64,000 bases of DNA, taken from the NCBI GenBank assembly GCA_030068075.1, contig CM057828.1, positions 111,403,699-111,467,698 of the forward strand, written 5' to 3'. Shown here piece by piece: positions 32,642 to 43,451 of the stretch; the first letter of the stretch is position 1; each line of letters starts with the position of its first letter. This DNA is from Paguma larvata (taxonomy: Eukaryota > Chordata > Mammalia > Carnivora > Viverridae). Under the pieces are notes generated by a model, which did not search any database, was not told the origin of the DNA, and was given only the letters and a program-made list of their open reading frames with translations. The position numbers and the translations under genes were made by a program.

Positions 32642-34469
32642 GCCCCCTCCTTTTTCTTTCCTTGGTCAGGATGATCACTGTGAGGATTTGATCAGGGTAT
32701 TTCTTCTCATGGTGTAAGTGTTTTATTGAATGAGCTGAATTCACTAGGTGCAGAAAGAAAAAAAAAAAGCATTCTTTCTCACCTGTCTCCATTAAAGTCA
32801 TCCTGAGGGCTAGTTCTTCAATGTACCTAGATGAAATCTCAAACAGATCACATAACTTTTCCAATCCCTTTTAGTCCCATGAACAATCTCATTTCAGCAC
32901 TTAAAATATTGACTTGTATAAAAATCAGAATTCCAAACTTCACTTAAAATTAAAGTGCTCCACGTCGTAAAGCCTGCAGGGAAGGAGGTGGGGGTGGTTG
33001 GCTTTCTTTTAGTCTCTGCTATTGATCTTCCATTCCTTCTCCATCTCTCAGCCCCAGTTTCTGACTCTTTTCACAACTGGGTCAGTAGAAGGTTAGGTCT
33101 AGGCTAGCCTCACATGCAGTCACCCTCTGGCACTGGGGCCTCTGAGTAGCCAATGTGTGGAGTCTCTCTTTCCCCTGGCTGGGAGCCTCCATCTCTGGTG
33201 CCTTGATTCAGACCAGCTGCTGGATTTCCCAGATTTCAATGCCTCTCCTCCAGTAGAATTCCCTTCCAAGGCAGATTCTTTTCCCATGTCTCTGAGCCAT
33301 CTCTTTGCCATGGATCCAGTGAACTCATGGGAAAAACACAGGTGTCTATGCCATGTTGATGATGGAGTTAAACTCACATCCCAGTGAAACCATTTTTTTT
33401 GTCGTTGTTTATTTGATAGAATCAGACTCTAGAGTTTGTCCATCAAACTCCAGAGGACATGAGTTCAACGTCAAGGAGTTCTCTTGAAGGCCATCTATCA
33501 CTTGCCTTGATTTGAGGGGGAAGCACTCCTTCCTTTCCCCAAGTTGGGGGACACACATTAGCACACCAGCACTCTTTTCTGTAAAGATCTTCCTCTCTCA
33601 GCTCTTCAGGCTGTCTTTCACAGACTGGTGTTCATTTTTTTCCTAATGCAGTTCTGCAATCTCGTAGGATGTGGGGATGCTTGGCATCACTTCCATTGTC
33701 AAGGACTTTATGGCCTCTGCAGTAGAGTCTCATTTTAATGTCTATTTACTCTAAGTCTGTACTGTGAGCCTGAGTGTAGTTTGAATCATGGCTTCTCACA
33801 GTTGACTGGCAGGACCATGAGCTTGGGACATAATTTTTACAATTGACACTACCTCAGGTCTCAAGGGTCTATGGATTCAAGCGGAGAAGCATTAACAATA
33901 ATGGCCCACATCTCATTGACTAATGTCTTTACCTGCTTAAGTAGGAGATCTTTGTCCTCTGAAGAATCTCCTCAAATATTTGAGAGTCTCTAGGAGGTTC
34001 GTGTTTGTGGAAGAAGACATACCTGTCCTGTGTGGAACCCCAGTTGCTCTGCTGTCTCATGGTGGACATTTCCCAATGGGACATTTTACACCTGGCACAT
34101 GCCACGCCTGAGACACCTCCAGGGTAACAAGGAGGGACAAGTGCTCTCTTCCCTTTACGACAGACATCATGCTCTAATATATGAATCTAAGCAGCATAGC
34201 TGTGTTCCATGTTTTCCTGAAACTTTTTACACTTGTATCCCATCACATGCACTTGTCTCACTTCAGACATGAGTTTGAAATTTCCTCAACCAACTTGAAG
34301 ATTGTACAATTTGGTGGAACCCTGACTTTTCCTCCCCACTCTTGGCTCAGACTCCTGGCAACCCTGATCAACCCAGCCCCAGTCCCTGCAGAGAACAGTC
34401 CCCGAACAAGAGGGGTCTGGGACAGGAAGCATAAGAATGACACACAAGACCATTGTGGCTGCAGAAGAC
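32642..34469. other. Unassigned, repeat-poor stretch
   Basis: About 1.8 kb. Open frames reach 85 aa, rising to a 128-aa frame at 34181-34567. No exon, repeat or RNA is recognised. Confidence 0.35.
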
Positions 34470-34505
34470 ACACAAGACATCTTGTGCACACAAGACATCT
34501 TGTGC
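34470..34505. repeat. Perfect two-copy 18-bp tandem duplication
   Basis: ACACAAGACATCTTGTGC at 34470-34487 is repeated exactly at 34488-34505. Each unit carries small inverted arms (ACAAG/CTTGT). The 18-bp length keeps overlapping frames open, which lengthens the 128-aa open frame there. Confidence 0.97.
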
Positions 34506-35289
34506 ACCCACAGAGCTCTGTCCCACTGGCTCACACCTCACCCACCCTCACCTCAACTCTGCTCTAGGACCCCTGAATGTGCTGCAGGAACCATCCTGCA
34601 CTGATGAGCTCAAAGGGATGGGAGCTGCCAGCCCAGTGGCTGGCGTGGTGAGGCCGGCTGCCAGGCGAGGGTTGGGGCCCTCCGACGGATTCTGAATACA
34701 GCTCTGTGCTGGGCGGTCAGCTTTACTCTCTTCAAACATCAAATCCCAATGTTCTACAGTCAGAGACATCCTGAACCTGTCACAGCATGTAGGCGCAAAG
34801 GAAACCACATGAAAAGAAATTCCCTTTGCCCGGGCTGGGCTGGGCTGACTTGTTTGTTTGTTTTGAGTGTTGTTTTCTTTTAATGCTTTTCAGGATCAAA
34901 GCTTTTTCCTGGATTTTTTGGTGCAGTGGTGAGAAATTTAGTCTCCAAGCAAAGGTCATTGGACCAGACTTTTGGATTTAGTAACAGGGGAGGCTATAAT
35001 TTTTCCTGCTGGCAGCATTGGGCCACTGGAGAAAATTATAAAAGAGACATTGTGCCTCACTGGTGCATAGGCTGACACCAAGGAGATAGAATGAATGGAA
35101 AGTGACGTTTATCCTACTTAAGAGTTAGAGTTGTTTGCCCAAATGAGGGCAAAACAACCTTCAGAGCCAACTGGACATGAATCAATGGTGCCAGGATTTT
35201 GAACCCTTTTGTAGAATGTTTTCTTGTATCTTAATGCTAAAAATCACCCTATGTTAATGTTTTACATAGAAATGTGCCTCAACCAGTTG
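34506..35289. other. Unassigned stretch
   Basis: A short CpG-bearing segment lies at 34640-34690 and a (TTTG)n-like run at 34850-34865. Otherwise featureless. Confidence 0.4.
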
Positions 35290-36300
35290 GGCAGGGTCAC
35301 TCTGCAATCCTATGTGCCCTTAAGTGGTGACTGGGACCCTATCATGGCAATCCCGGCACGCAGACCATCTACATTCCCAGGGCCCTGAGTTGGCCTGGAT
35401 GCAGCTGGACGGGGCTGGGCCTGGAGGCCATGGCTGTGGGAGACTGAACAGAGAGGGACATGAGGAGCTGCTCCCCCATAAAGAGTCAGGGGCCCAAGCA
35501 GAGCGAACCACAGAAATATTGCCCAAGCAAGTGCAGCCGACCTTCCAGGGGCGGGTCCCAGCTGCAGGCAGCGGTACAGAGCCTGTTCTGGCCTGCTGCC
35601 TCCTGACGCAGGCACTGGTGTGGGTTCGGACGTACATGAGCAGAGATGCAGCCACAGACAGGAAGCCCTGAGGAACAAAGAACAGTTATCGTGTGTCTCC
35701 CAAGGAAGGAGCCTGGGGTGGATGCCACGCACCCGGGGCCCCCTGAGATCTCAGCGGCAGCTCCCACCATGAGAGGACGATGCAGAGGGTTCGTTGCTAC
35801 CTGATTTATAAGCTAGAAACAGATCTAGTGCCTTCAGGACTGTTGGAACAGCTTTCGCCATTGCTCTACAGCTCCCCAGGATCGAATGACTTCCACACAG
35901 GCCGGGGAAATTCTCGTGCCAGCAGCTGGGAAGGGTTTTCAGAGGCTGCCAGCCATCACTGGAGGCTTCTTCTACGTGCCAAGGAGTTGAAAATTGCCCT
36001 CTTTCCTGGTGGAACACTGCTTTTCCTCCCATTACCAATTTCATTTTAGTCCTAGCTCCCTGCTGATGAAATTGAGACCATGGGGACTTCACGCCCTCAC
36101 CAAAGTGGCTCCAGTGATACTGTATATTCTGCTGGAAAGACCGGGAACCTGGAAACCAGGAACCCGGGCCCCGATCTTTTCCATGAAACCGCACTCCACT
36201 CCACAAAACCTTGGGTATGTCCTTTCCCCTTGCTCGGCCTGTAGGATGACGCTGAGGCCTGACCTGAGGAGCTAGGGGAATGCTCTAGGTTCACTTACAG
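35290..36300. other. GC-richer block with long overlapping open frames, no gene recognised
   Basis: The local base composition is richer in G and C than the flanks, with CpGs near 35345-35362, 35494-35575 and 35620-35635. Six open frames of 89-151 aa occur on both strands and in several frames (for example 35751-36206 minus, 151 aa; 35310-35732 minus, 140 aa). Overlap on both strands shows low stop density rather than coding. None of the translations has a domain I know. It could be an unannotated first exon, a lineage-specific repeat or plain GC-rich spacer. Confidence 0.3.
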
Positions 36301-36744
36301 CTCCACATCTGGTCACAGGGGTGCAGAAAAGGACCAGACTGACAGCCCTGGAGGTGTCAGGGTTCACACTCCTCACCCCCAGCAATGCTGGGCCCACTCG
36401 GTTGTTGATGGTGGTTGTTCATTTGCTTCGGCTGAAGGGCCTTGATTTAGAGTCAAGTGAGAAACCATGTAGGAAAGGACTCTACCTCTGAAGGGAAATC
36501 CTCCCTAGATGGTTGTTATTGGTAATAGTAACAGACACAGAGGCCCACGCCCAGGGAAACAGGTGCTTCTGGGTGTGCCTATGAGGCCTCCCGTCTCACA
36601 ACCTGCTGGGCCCCTCAGCTGTTGGAGGGAAACAGCCATAGTCCCCTGAGGGCTCATTCAACAGGAAGGGTGGTCAAAACAACAGTGCATCTTGAGCATC
36701 AGAGAAGAGTAGCCTCCTTTATCTTGCTTTGCTCTTTCAGTGAC
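36301..36744. other. Unassigned stretch
   Basis: No supported feature is seen. Confidence 0.4.
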
Positions 36745-36905
36745 ACCATGCATCTGGTACAGAAGGCACTGGTATGATCTTGTGATCCTCATTTGACAGA
36801 TAAGAAAACAAACAGCCTGAGACTTGTTCAAGGTCATGGGCCAAGCTTTTGGGAAGCCCAGGCTCAAGGCTGACTGCCTATCATCTGGCTCACAGCACTT
36901 TCTCC
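36745..36905 (-). mobile_element. MIR SINE, antisense
   Basis: GATCCTCATTTGACAGATAAG, CTTGTTCAAGGTCATGGGCC, and CCCAGGCTCAAGGCTGACTGC then TGGCTCACAGCACTTTCTCC follow antisense MIR order. Confidence 0.7.
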
Positions 36906-37088
36906 TTCCCCTCCTGTCCTCCCTCACACCCATCAATCACCAGAGGCTTTGTCAACAGAACGCCAAATACACAGACTTTCCAAAACACCCCGACAGGGAA
37001 GAGATTTTTCACTTGCATCTTCACATGTGGGAAGTCACAGACAGAGAATGAGTATCATGAAGCTCTTAGTTTCTCTTCAGAAACCGAA

Positions 37089-37130
37089 ATACACGTGCGC
37101 ACGCGTGTGTGTGTATGCATACATACATAT
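37089..37130. other. 42-bp alternating purine/pyrimidine tract (Z-DNA candidate)
   Basis: From AT at 37089 to AT at 37130 every step alternates purine and pyrimidine without a break. It passes through GTGCGCACGCGTGTGTG and then ATGCATACATACATAT. Confidence 0.9.
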
Positions 37131-37144
37131 TTCTGCGTGTGATG

Positions 37145-37150
37145 GGGAAT

Positions 37151-37193
<43 letters not shown>

Positions 37194-37369
37194 TGTTTTA
37201 TTTTTGGGAGAGCGCAGCAGGGCAGAAGCAGAGAGAGAGGAACAGAGGATCCAAAGCAGGCTCTGCACTGACAGCACAAAGCCCAGTGTGGGGTTTGAAC
37301 TCACAAACTACAAGATCATGACCTGAGCTGAAGTTGGACACTCAACCAACTGAGCTACCCAGGTGTCCC
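37145..37369 (-). mobile_element. SINEC, antisense, with (TTTA)n expanded tail
   Basis: The inverted A-tail has grown to about 11 TTTA units (37149-37193). It is followed by TTTATTTTTGGGAGAGCGC, a GA-rich part, AAAGCAGGCTCTGCACTGAC, AAGATCATGACCTGAGCTG and the inverted head TGAGCTACCCAGGTGTCCC. Confidence 0.94.
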
Positions 37370-37502
37370 AGGACATTTATTTTTAATTTAAGTTCAGAAC
37401 TGAAGCATCTTCTGTACTATATGAATGATAGGTCTTAGATTCTGATATCCTGACCTTCAGAGTCCTCTATCTTCCCTAATTAGAGATTTTCTAAAAGTGA
37501 TC

Positions 37503-37753
37503 AAGAATGAATATAGTTGGGGTGCCTGGGTGGCTCAGTTGGTTAAGCGCCGACTTCGGCTCAGGTCATGATCTCACAGTTTGTGAGTTTGAGCCCCGCG
37601 TCGGGCTCTGTGCTGACGGCTCGGCGCCTGGAGCCTGCTTCAGATTCTGTGTCTCCCTCTCTCTCTGCCCTTCCTCTGCTCATGCTCTGTCTCTCTGTCA
37701 AAAGTAAAATAAAATATTAAAAAAAATTAAAAAAAGAAAGAATGAATATAGTT
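37503..37753 (+). mobile_element. SINEC_Fc-type SINE with 16-bp target duplication
   Basis: Perfect repeats AAGAATGAATATAGTT at 37503-37518 and 37738-37753 bound a near-consensus copy: GGGGTGCCTGGGTGGCTCAG, TTGGTTAAGCGCCGACTTCGG, GAGTTTGAGCCCCGCGTCGG, GCGCCTGGAGCCTGCTTCAG and an A-rich tail. Intact CpGs point to a young insertion. It faces the antisense SINE 134 bp upstream. Confidence 0.97.
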
Positions 37754-38824
37754 TAGGGGGAAAAATAGGAAAGGGCACATATCTAAGGGGGTTGTCATCA
37801 CCTAAAATGTATGAAGTGACCACCACAGCGGAAGGGTGGTGACACGGTCACTGTCCACTACCTTCATACAATAATGGCTTCAGATCGGCTCGGGTCCGGC
37901 CCCAAGGACTGCAGCCTTCCCTGGACAGCTCCCAGACTTCAGGAGCAAAAACATTCCCAAGCTTCTCTCTGCGTCTCTTTTTTGTTTGTTTGTTTTTGTT
38001 TCGTTTTGGTTTTTTTTGCATCAAATGGACCATTCTCACATAGGCGATCATTTACAGAGCACTTACATAGAGAAAGAAAGAAAAAACTTTATACAGGAAT
38101 TGCTCTTTATATATTCAGAGTCTTGCCTAACAGATGCCATTGGATGTGTCTCGTCTTCCTGTTTATCTGTAGGTGACATTCCTCAGTGTCTCCTGAGCAG
38201 GACGGACAAAAGACACGCAAAGGTGTACCTTACAATACATGAAGAAATGAGCTTGAGACCTTTTAGAGCTTCTTTTCAGCTTGTCACAATCCAATCTCAT
38301 TTTCCTGAATGGCTTGTTTAACTTTCAGAGGGTATCAGATGTGCTGCGGTGTAAATAATATTTGAACAAGAGGCAGATTATTAAGTTGCCAACTAAAAAG
38401 GCATTTTAAAGATACCCCATTACCCTGTTTAAATACCCCTCGCATTAGTGTGCTTGGAAAACTCTTCATATTAAGTAATCATTTTAAAACAACACACATT
38501 GTTCAGCGGGAGGTACCCCATTCCTGCTTGACATTTAGCACTTAAAGGACTTTAGAGACTCCAGACGGCCTTATCAACTCACAGACAGGGGCACTAAATG
38601 TCAGGTGGGTTACTTCTGCCTGGAAACCACAGGCTAGAGCTCAGGATGAGCTCAGGCTCCAGTTAAGTGCTTAAAGTATTAAGAGAATCTGAAAACAAAG
38701 TGCACACCATTAGTCAAATTGGTGCCGGCTTTTGATGATCTAAAGTGTGTTCTCGCGGCTTGGTCTTTCTCAAAAGTTCTTTTAAAGCGAGGTGGGGTGG
38801 GGGTGGGAGCAGAGAATGACATGT

Positions 38825-38859
38825 TTCTCATTCTTCTGTAGGACACAATAGAATGAGAA
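38825..38859. repeat. Perfect 10-bp inverted repeat
   Basis: TTCTCATTCT at 38825-38834 pairs with AGAATGAGAA at 38850-38859 across a 15-nt loop. Confidence 0.95.
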
Positions 38860-39131
38860 GGGCCTATTAATGAGACTGAGCCAATGAACTTTCCAAACAT
38901 CTGATTTTCCCCTTAAACACAATTAGCTATAAGAGGCCACCAAAAAGGAAAAAAACAACAGCTCTAATGTGAAGAAATTGCCAGCATGTATTCATGAATC
39001 TGAAAATGCAAATAAAAAGGCGCTAGATGAGAAAGTAGCTTTTTTCATATTTAAGACTGCAGAGGCCAACCTTTGATCTCTTGGGAGAATAATGGATAAA
39101 AATTTAATTATTTTTGTCTTCAATTAACTTA

Positions 39132-39165
39132 GAAGCTTATTTCGACGGAAGAGAAAATAAGCTTC
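39132..39165. repeat. Perfect 11-bp inverted repeat
   Basis: GAAGCTTATTT at 39132-39142 pairs with AAATAAGCTTC at 39155-39165 across a 12-nt loop that holds two CpGs (CGACGG). The stem is AT-rich, so it is a weak hairpin rather than an obvious structured RNA. Confidence 0.95.
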
Positions 39166-39184
39166 CATTGAGTAAGACACAATG

Positions 39185-39285
39185 TTTTTCAAAGCTCTGT
39201 CTTCACTTGTGCCTCATAAGAGCACCGTGAACTGGGTACAACTGTGTCCATTTTACGGATTAGAAAATAGAGCTGCTGGTTCCAT
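39185..39285 (-). mobile_element. MIR SINE fragment, antisense
   Basis: TGTGCCTCATAAGAGCACCG, TGGGTACAACTGTGTCC and ATTTTACGGATTAGAAAATAG. Confidence 0.65.
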
Positions 39286-39372
39286 GCCCTAACACTCTGC
39301 ATGCTCTCTGAATGCTTGATTTCAAGCCTGCTTGGGGCTGTACTAGTTACAAGTACAAACTAAAATTGAAAC

Positions 39373-39610
39373 AAGGCCTGGGGCACCTGGGTGGCTCAGT
39401 CGGTTGGGTGCCCGACTTCGGCTCAGGTCATGATCTTGCAGTTTGTGAGTTCAAGCCCCGCGTCGGGCTCTGTGCTCACAGCTCAGAGCCTGGAGCCTCC
39501 TTCAGATTCTGTGTCTCCCCATCTCTCTGCCCCTCCCCTGCTTATGTTCTGTTTCTCTCTGTCCCTCAATAACAAATTAAAATGTTAAAAAAAAAAAAAA
39601 AAAAAGGCCT
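39373..39610 (+). mobile_element. SINEC_Fc-type SINE
   Basis: Near-consensus from GGGGCACCTGGGTGGCTCAG (39380) through GCCCCGCGTCGGGCTCTGTG and CAGAGCCTGGAGCCTCC to an 18-base A-tail. A 7-bp flanking repeat AAGGCCT (39373-39379, 39604-39610) is the probable but short target duplication. Confidence 0.95.
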
Positions 39611-39739
39611 CCTGACTCCTTGCAGATCTGCAAAAATTCAAAACTAGACCAGGACAAACACCCGAGACATTTATGGAGATGCTCATTTTCTCGTGAATCA
39701 AATAGTACAGATCCCCCAGTCCTTCTGCCGACCACTCAG

Positions 39740-39925
39740 GAGAGAGAAAGTTCTGGAGTCAGAGAACCTTCACTTAATCCTTACAGGCCTTAGGTGGATG
39801 GCATTGACCCTCAGTTTCCCCCTTGAGAAACAGAGAGAACACTGACTTCTATGCATTATCATGAAGATAAATTAGGAAAAGGCTATAAAATGCCTGATAC
39901 ACGCTATGGGATTAATAAAAAATTG
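39740..39925 (+). mobile_element. MIR SINE
   Basis: TCTGGAGTCAGAGAACCTTCAC, GACCCTCAGTTTCCCCCTTG, AAGATAAATTAGGAAAAGG, CTATAAAATGCCTGATACACG and ATTAATAAA are in sense MIR order. Confidence 0.7.
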
Positions 39926-40454
39926 TTTCTCCTCAGTGACATGTTGGGAATTGCCTCAGGACAAGCTAATTGTGTTGGATTGTCCTTGGCTCACCTGTAT
40001 TCCTGGAGAGAGAGACCCTAAAAGGTAATTCCTGGTTTCCTTGTGCCCTAAATCCTGTCATTAAGAGGAAGCCCGTTTTTACTGGAACTGGGCACTCACG
40101 CATTATGCCACACCACTATGTTCTGACTGGATACCTCACACGTGGCAGGCCCTAGGTGGCATGGGTTCAGTGCCATAGGTAATAGATCCTTCCATAACAA
40201 CTGTGTGTCCACTGCAAAGATGTGAGGATTTTGTTCCTAAGTTTATCCTTTATATCACAAATAATCAGATTTGACTAAATGTGTTCTACTTAAGATGTAT
40301 CCCTTATTGGCGAATGAAAGTAATCTTCACTTCAGAAATGAGTTTACCTGGCATCTTTCTCTTTTCAGTTTTCCTTTCAAGATATGCTGTTACAGAGGTA
40401 CACACTATTATAGAAGTAATCTTCTTATGTCCTAACCCAGAGTCAGCCCCGTTT
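39926..40454. other. Unassigned stretch
   Basis: Nothing is recognised. Confidence 0.4.
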
Positions 40455-40650
40455 GACCATTAATTCAACAAATGCTTATTGAGCACCTATTATGTATGTA
40501 GCAGGTAGTCTGCTTGGTATTGGGGATAACATGAACAAGACGGTTTGAAGTTCCTGTTTTCCTAGGACTTATTTGCTTTTTAGAGTGAAAAACCAAAAGA
40601 CAAATAGTCTCTGATCTGCTATGAAGAAAAAAAATACAGAGTCGAGAGAG
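40455..40650 (-). mobile_element. L2 LINE 3' end, antisense
   Basis: ATTCAACAAATGCTTATTGAG, CACCTATTATGTATGTAGC, GGTATTGGGGATAACATGAAC and AAAAACCAAAAGACAAATAG are clear antisense L2 tail sequence. Confidence 0.85.
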
Positions 40651-42721
40651 CACTAGTTAAGATTCAGTGAGCAGTAAATACATTCTCTGAGGGAGACATT
40701 CAAGTGGAAACCCAACAAAATTCCGCCTTTATGTAGTATTCAGCAGAGGATACTCATCAAAACTTCCCTTTTAAACCAAGCCTGAGTTTAATATCCCAAA
40801 TGGTTGGCTTCTGACATGGTACCCTTAATCCAGCAAGGATTTGCTATTTCAACTTTTTACACACACACATACACTTTTGGATACGCGTTATTTCCCTATT
40901 AAGTCATGTATCAATGCATCTCTGAGATGATACTTTATAATGCAAGACAAATGTCAGTTAGGGCCCAGGATTACCGAACATCAAATTTTTCCAAACAGCC
41001 ATTTCTGGAAAACATAAATCATCCCATTTGCTTTGGTGATGGATGTTAATATGGCAAGAATTCATTCTTTACCTCATGCTCAATAATCTTCAACAGCTTC
41101 TTCACTGCCTTTTTATTTTCTAGAACGCCAGGCAGGTTTTCAAGACTCTAGAAAGCCCCCTAAATTATTGAGATGCTCCTTCCCTGCTTGGGAGTGATTT
41201 GTTGAGGACTTCCCCCAAACGATGGGCCATGGGAATAGGACTCTTTCAGCTTTGTCTGGATCTGAGAAGGAAGCCAGAAAGCAAACCTCCTGAACCTTTT
41301 TGTCCTCTGTTGGATTCCCTCTGGCTAGGCTGAGTATGGTGGAAAACGGTGTCCTAGGATTATAAATAAGACCGCAGAGCCAAATCCTACAAGCAGAGGT
41401 TTCTACCAGGAGCTGTGCTGTGAGATTAAGCAGATATCTTTCTATCAAGTCAGTGAGTGAAGGAAAGAGCCAATAAAAATTATATTACTAGGGCGTCTTC
41501 TTGTCTTCTTGCTATTAGTCCATTTATTCCATGGAAATTGTTACCTTTGGGGTGATTACGCACACACACTGACATAATGATGGCCACACCTACTTGGGAA
41601 ATATTAAGCCTTGTATCTGTGCTTCGAAAAGACCAGCCAGATTTGTGGAAGGCCCTTGTGTATTAAGAAACTATTATCTTTGGAGATTTTTAAATTACTT
41701 GACTTTTCCACAGGGAAAAGAGAATCTTGTCTTCTGTGCGTCGACATTGCATGAAAGGAAAAGATACAGCTAATTTCGTTGCAATATTAGATTATCTGGG
41801 GATTGTTTATTTTCCTTTGCTTCTCCAATAAGTCAAAAAAGATGTGGAATCCTGGTTTGCATTGAGTGTGTCCGTTCTCAATTGCTAGACTCTTCAGTAG
41901 TCTGTGAACGGTGTCTTTGCAGACATTTGCATGGGAAGTGGTTGGTGTATTTTACCCTAAATGGACTTGGGGCATTCCAAATGAGGACTGAGACCTTTCC
42001 CAGGACTGTTTCAGTATTCAGTGCATGTGACGTAATCAATGACCTGGGCAGTTGATTTGATCTGCAGCTCTCTCGGGCCCCGAAATACCAATTCCCCTTC
42101 TTGCAACGCGCAGTCAAGCTTTAATAGGCTGGTCTGGTGCCATATCTAAGACTGGAATCAAGTTTGACATTCAGAACAAAGTTTAAGTCACCATAACTCC
42201 TATAGAATGACTAAGGCCATTAAAAGTTAAATGAAGACTTCTGTCGCCACAAAGGGCAGACGGGTTTGTAGGTCCTTTTATTTTTATTTTATTTTCAGAC
42301 AACAATCTACCAGCATGGTAATTGGAACATGGTTTCTTTGGCTAGAGGTAGAAAAGCACTGAGTCATCCCTTGCAGTATAAAAATTCTGAGGTTTGGGGA
42401 GGCTGTGCACAGGGAACCTGACATTTGGTGGCTTTGCAACTTTGGGCTCACATCTGCTGAAACTCACAGGCCAGGTCCCTGTAGTAAATCTCCACAGCTC
42501 TGCAGATTCAAGATTGCTACAGAGTCACATGGTAGCAGCCGTTCATCAGAGCAGGACTTGGCCCTTGAGGGACCCAAGATAGCCTGAGGTTTGGAGCCTT
42601 AGGAATTTGTTTCTCTTATTTCCCTGATGATCAGCAGCCTCGTCTGTAAATCCCAGATGATAAAACCCCTGCCAAACAGGGAGGTTGTGATTATTAGATC
42701 AGATGTTACAATATCTTTCTT
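40651..42721. other. Unassigned stretch
   Basis: About 2.07 kb free of named repeats, with open frames of 102 aa or less and a CAC-rich run at about 40858-40870. Some single-copy conserved DNA may lie here, but I see no decisive motif. Confidence 0.35.
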
Positions 42722-42979
42722 TTCCTTCCTTCATCCATTTGTTTATTATTTATTTAAAAAAATTTTAATGTTTATTTTTGAGGAAGAGGGACATAGCACA
42801 AGTGGGGGAGGGGCAGAGAGAGATGGAGACACAGAATTCCAAGCAGGTTTAAGGCTCTGAGCTGTGAGCACAGAGCCCGACAGGGGGCTCAAACTCATGA
42901 GCCATGAGATCATGACCTGAGCCAAAGTCCAACACTTAACTGACAGAACCACCCAGGCACTCCTTCCTTCCTCTATTTG
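42722..42979 (-). mobile_element. SINEC, antisense, with imperfect target duplication
   Basis: Flanks TCCTTCCTTCATCCATTTG and TCCTTCCTTCCTCTATTTG are alike (about 17 of 19). The body has the inverted tail TTTTAATGTTTATTTTTG, CACAGAGCCCGACAGGGGGC, GAGATCATGACCTGAGCC and the head ACCACCCAGGCAC. Confidence 0.92.
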
Positions 42980-43079
42980 GAAAGAAGTATCTTGGAATAC
43001 TTAGAAAAAGATTTAAAAAATAATCTTCTAGGACCAGAAAACAGATGAATTTGCTAGAAATTGTTATTAAATCATACTT

Positions 43080-43195
43080 TGGTATTAAATACATACATGT
43101 ATTTATTTGTATTATATATTTATATGTATAAATATATATTATATATTACATGTAATGTATTTAATGTTTAGATGTCTGTGTTATATATATACACA
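43080..43195. repeat. AT-rich tract with perfect cruciform-forming palindromes
   Basis: Twelve-base arms at 43113-43124 and 43127-43138 (TATATATTTATA / TATAAATATATA) have only 2 nt between them. A second 12-bp palindrome, ATTACATGTAAT, lies at 43145-43156. Confidence 0.92.
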
Positions 43196-43214
43196 CTTTG
43201 GTCCCAGTTTCTCA

Positions 43215-43335
43215 TTGACTCTTCCCAGGGCTCCCACACTGTGGACACTATAATCATCACATTTTACAGATGAAAAACTTGAAGTTTGAGCAAGTTCATC
43301 CACCTGCTAGAAATCTTACCTCTGATCATGGCTGG
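43215..43335 (-). mobile_element. MIR SINE fragment, antisense
   Basis: ACACTATAATCATCACATTTT, ACAGATGAAAAACTTGAAG, TTTGAGCAAGTTCATCCACC and TGCTAGAAAT. Confidence 0.65.
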
Positions 43336-43451
43336 ATCCATTTGAAATCAGATTAGTCTCATTTCCAAGCTTACATTCTTTCTATAGGCTGAAATTCTAA
43401 TCAGTAAAATCAGATTGTATATTCTAATAAAATCTAAAAAAAGAATCAAAG

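Larger units (their letters stand above)
37754..39184. other. Repeat-free block, candidate conserved non-coding DNA
   Basis: About 1.4 kb with no named interspersed repeat between densely packed SINEs and MIRs; from about 38340 on it also lacks simple repeats. It contains an E-box (CAGGTG at about 38602), a RUNX-like AACCACA (about 38625), many ATTA homeodomain cores (for example CCTATTAATGAG, CAATTAGC, CAATTAAC) and two perfect hairpins. No open frame looks like an exon. The regulatory role is inference; such motifs are short and common. Confidence 0.3.

Noticed and set aside
34181..34567. 128-aa open frame
   Set aside because: Partly lengthened by an 18-bp tandem duplication; several overlapping frames on both strands; no domain.
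35310..36206. 140-aa and 151-aa minus-strand frames
   Set aside because: Plus-strand frames of similar length overlap them, and no domain is seen; GC-rich composition lowers stop frequency.
37519..37600. tRNA-like head (A and B boxes) as a possible tRNA gene
   Set aside because: It is the tRNA-derived head of a SINE; the 3' part continues into CT-rich SINE body and no cloverleaf acceptor stem closes.
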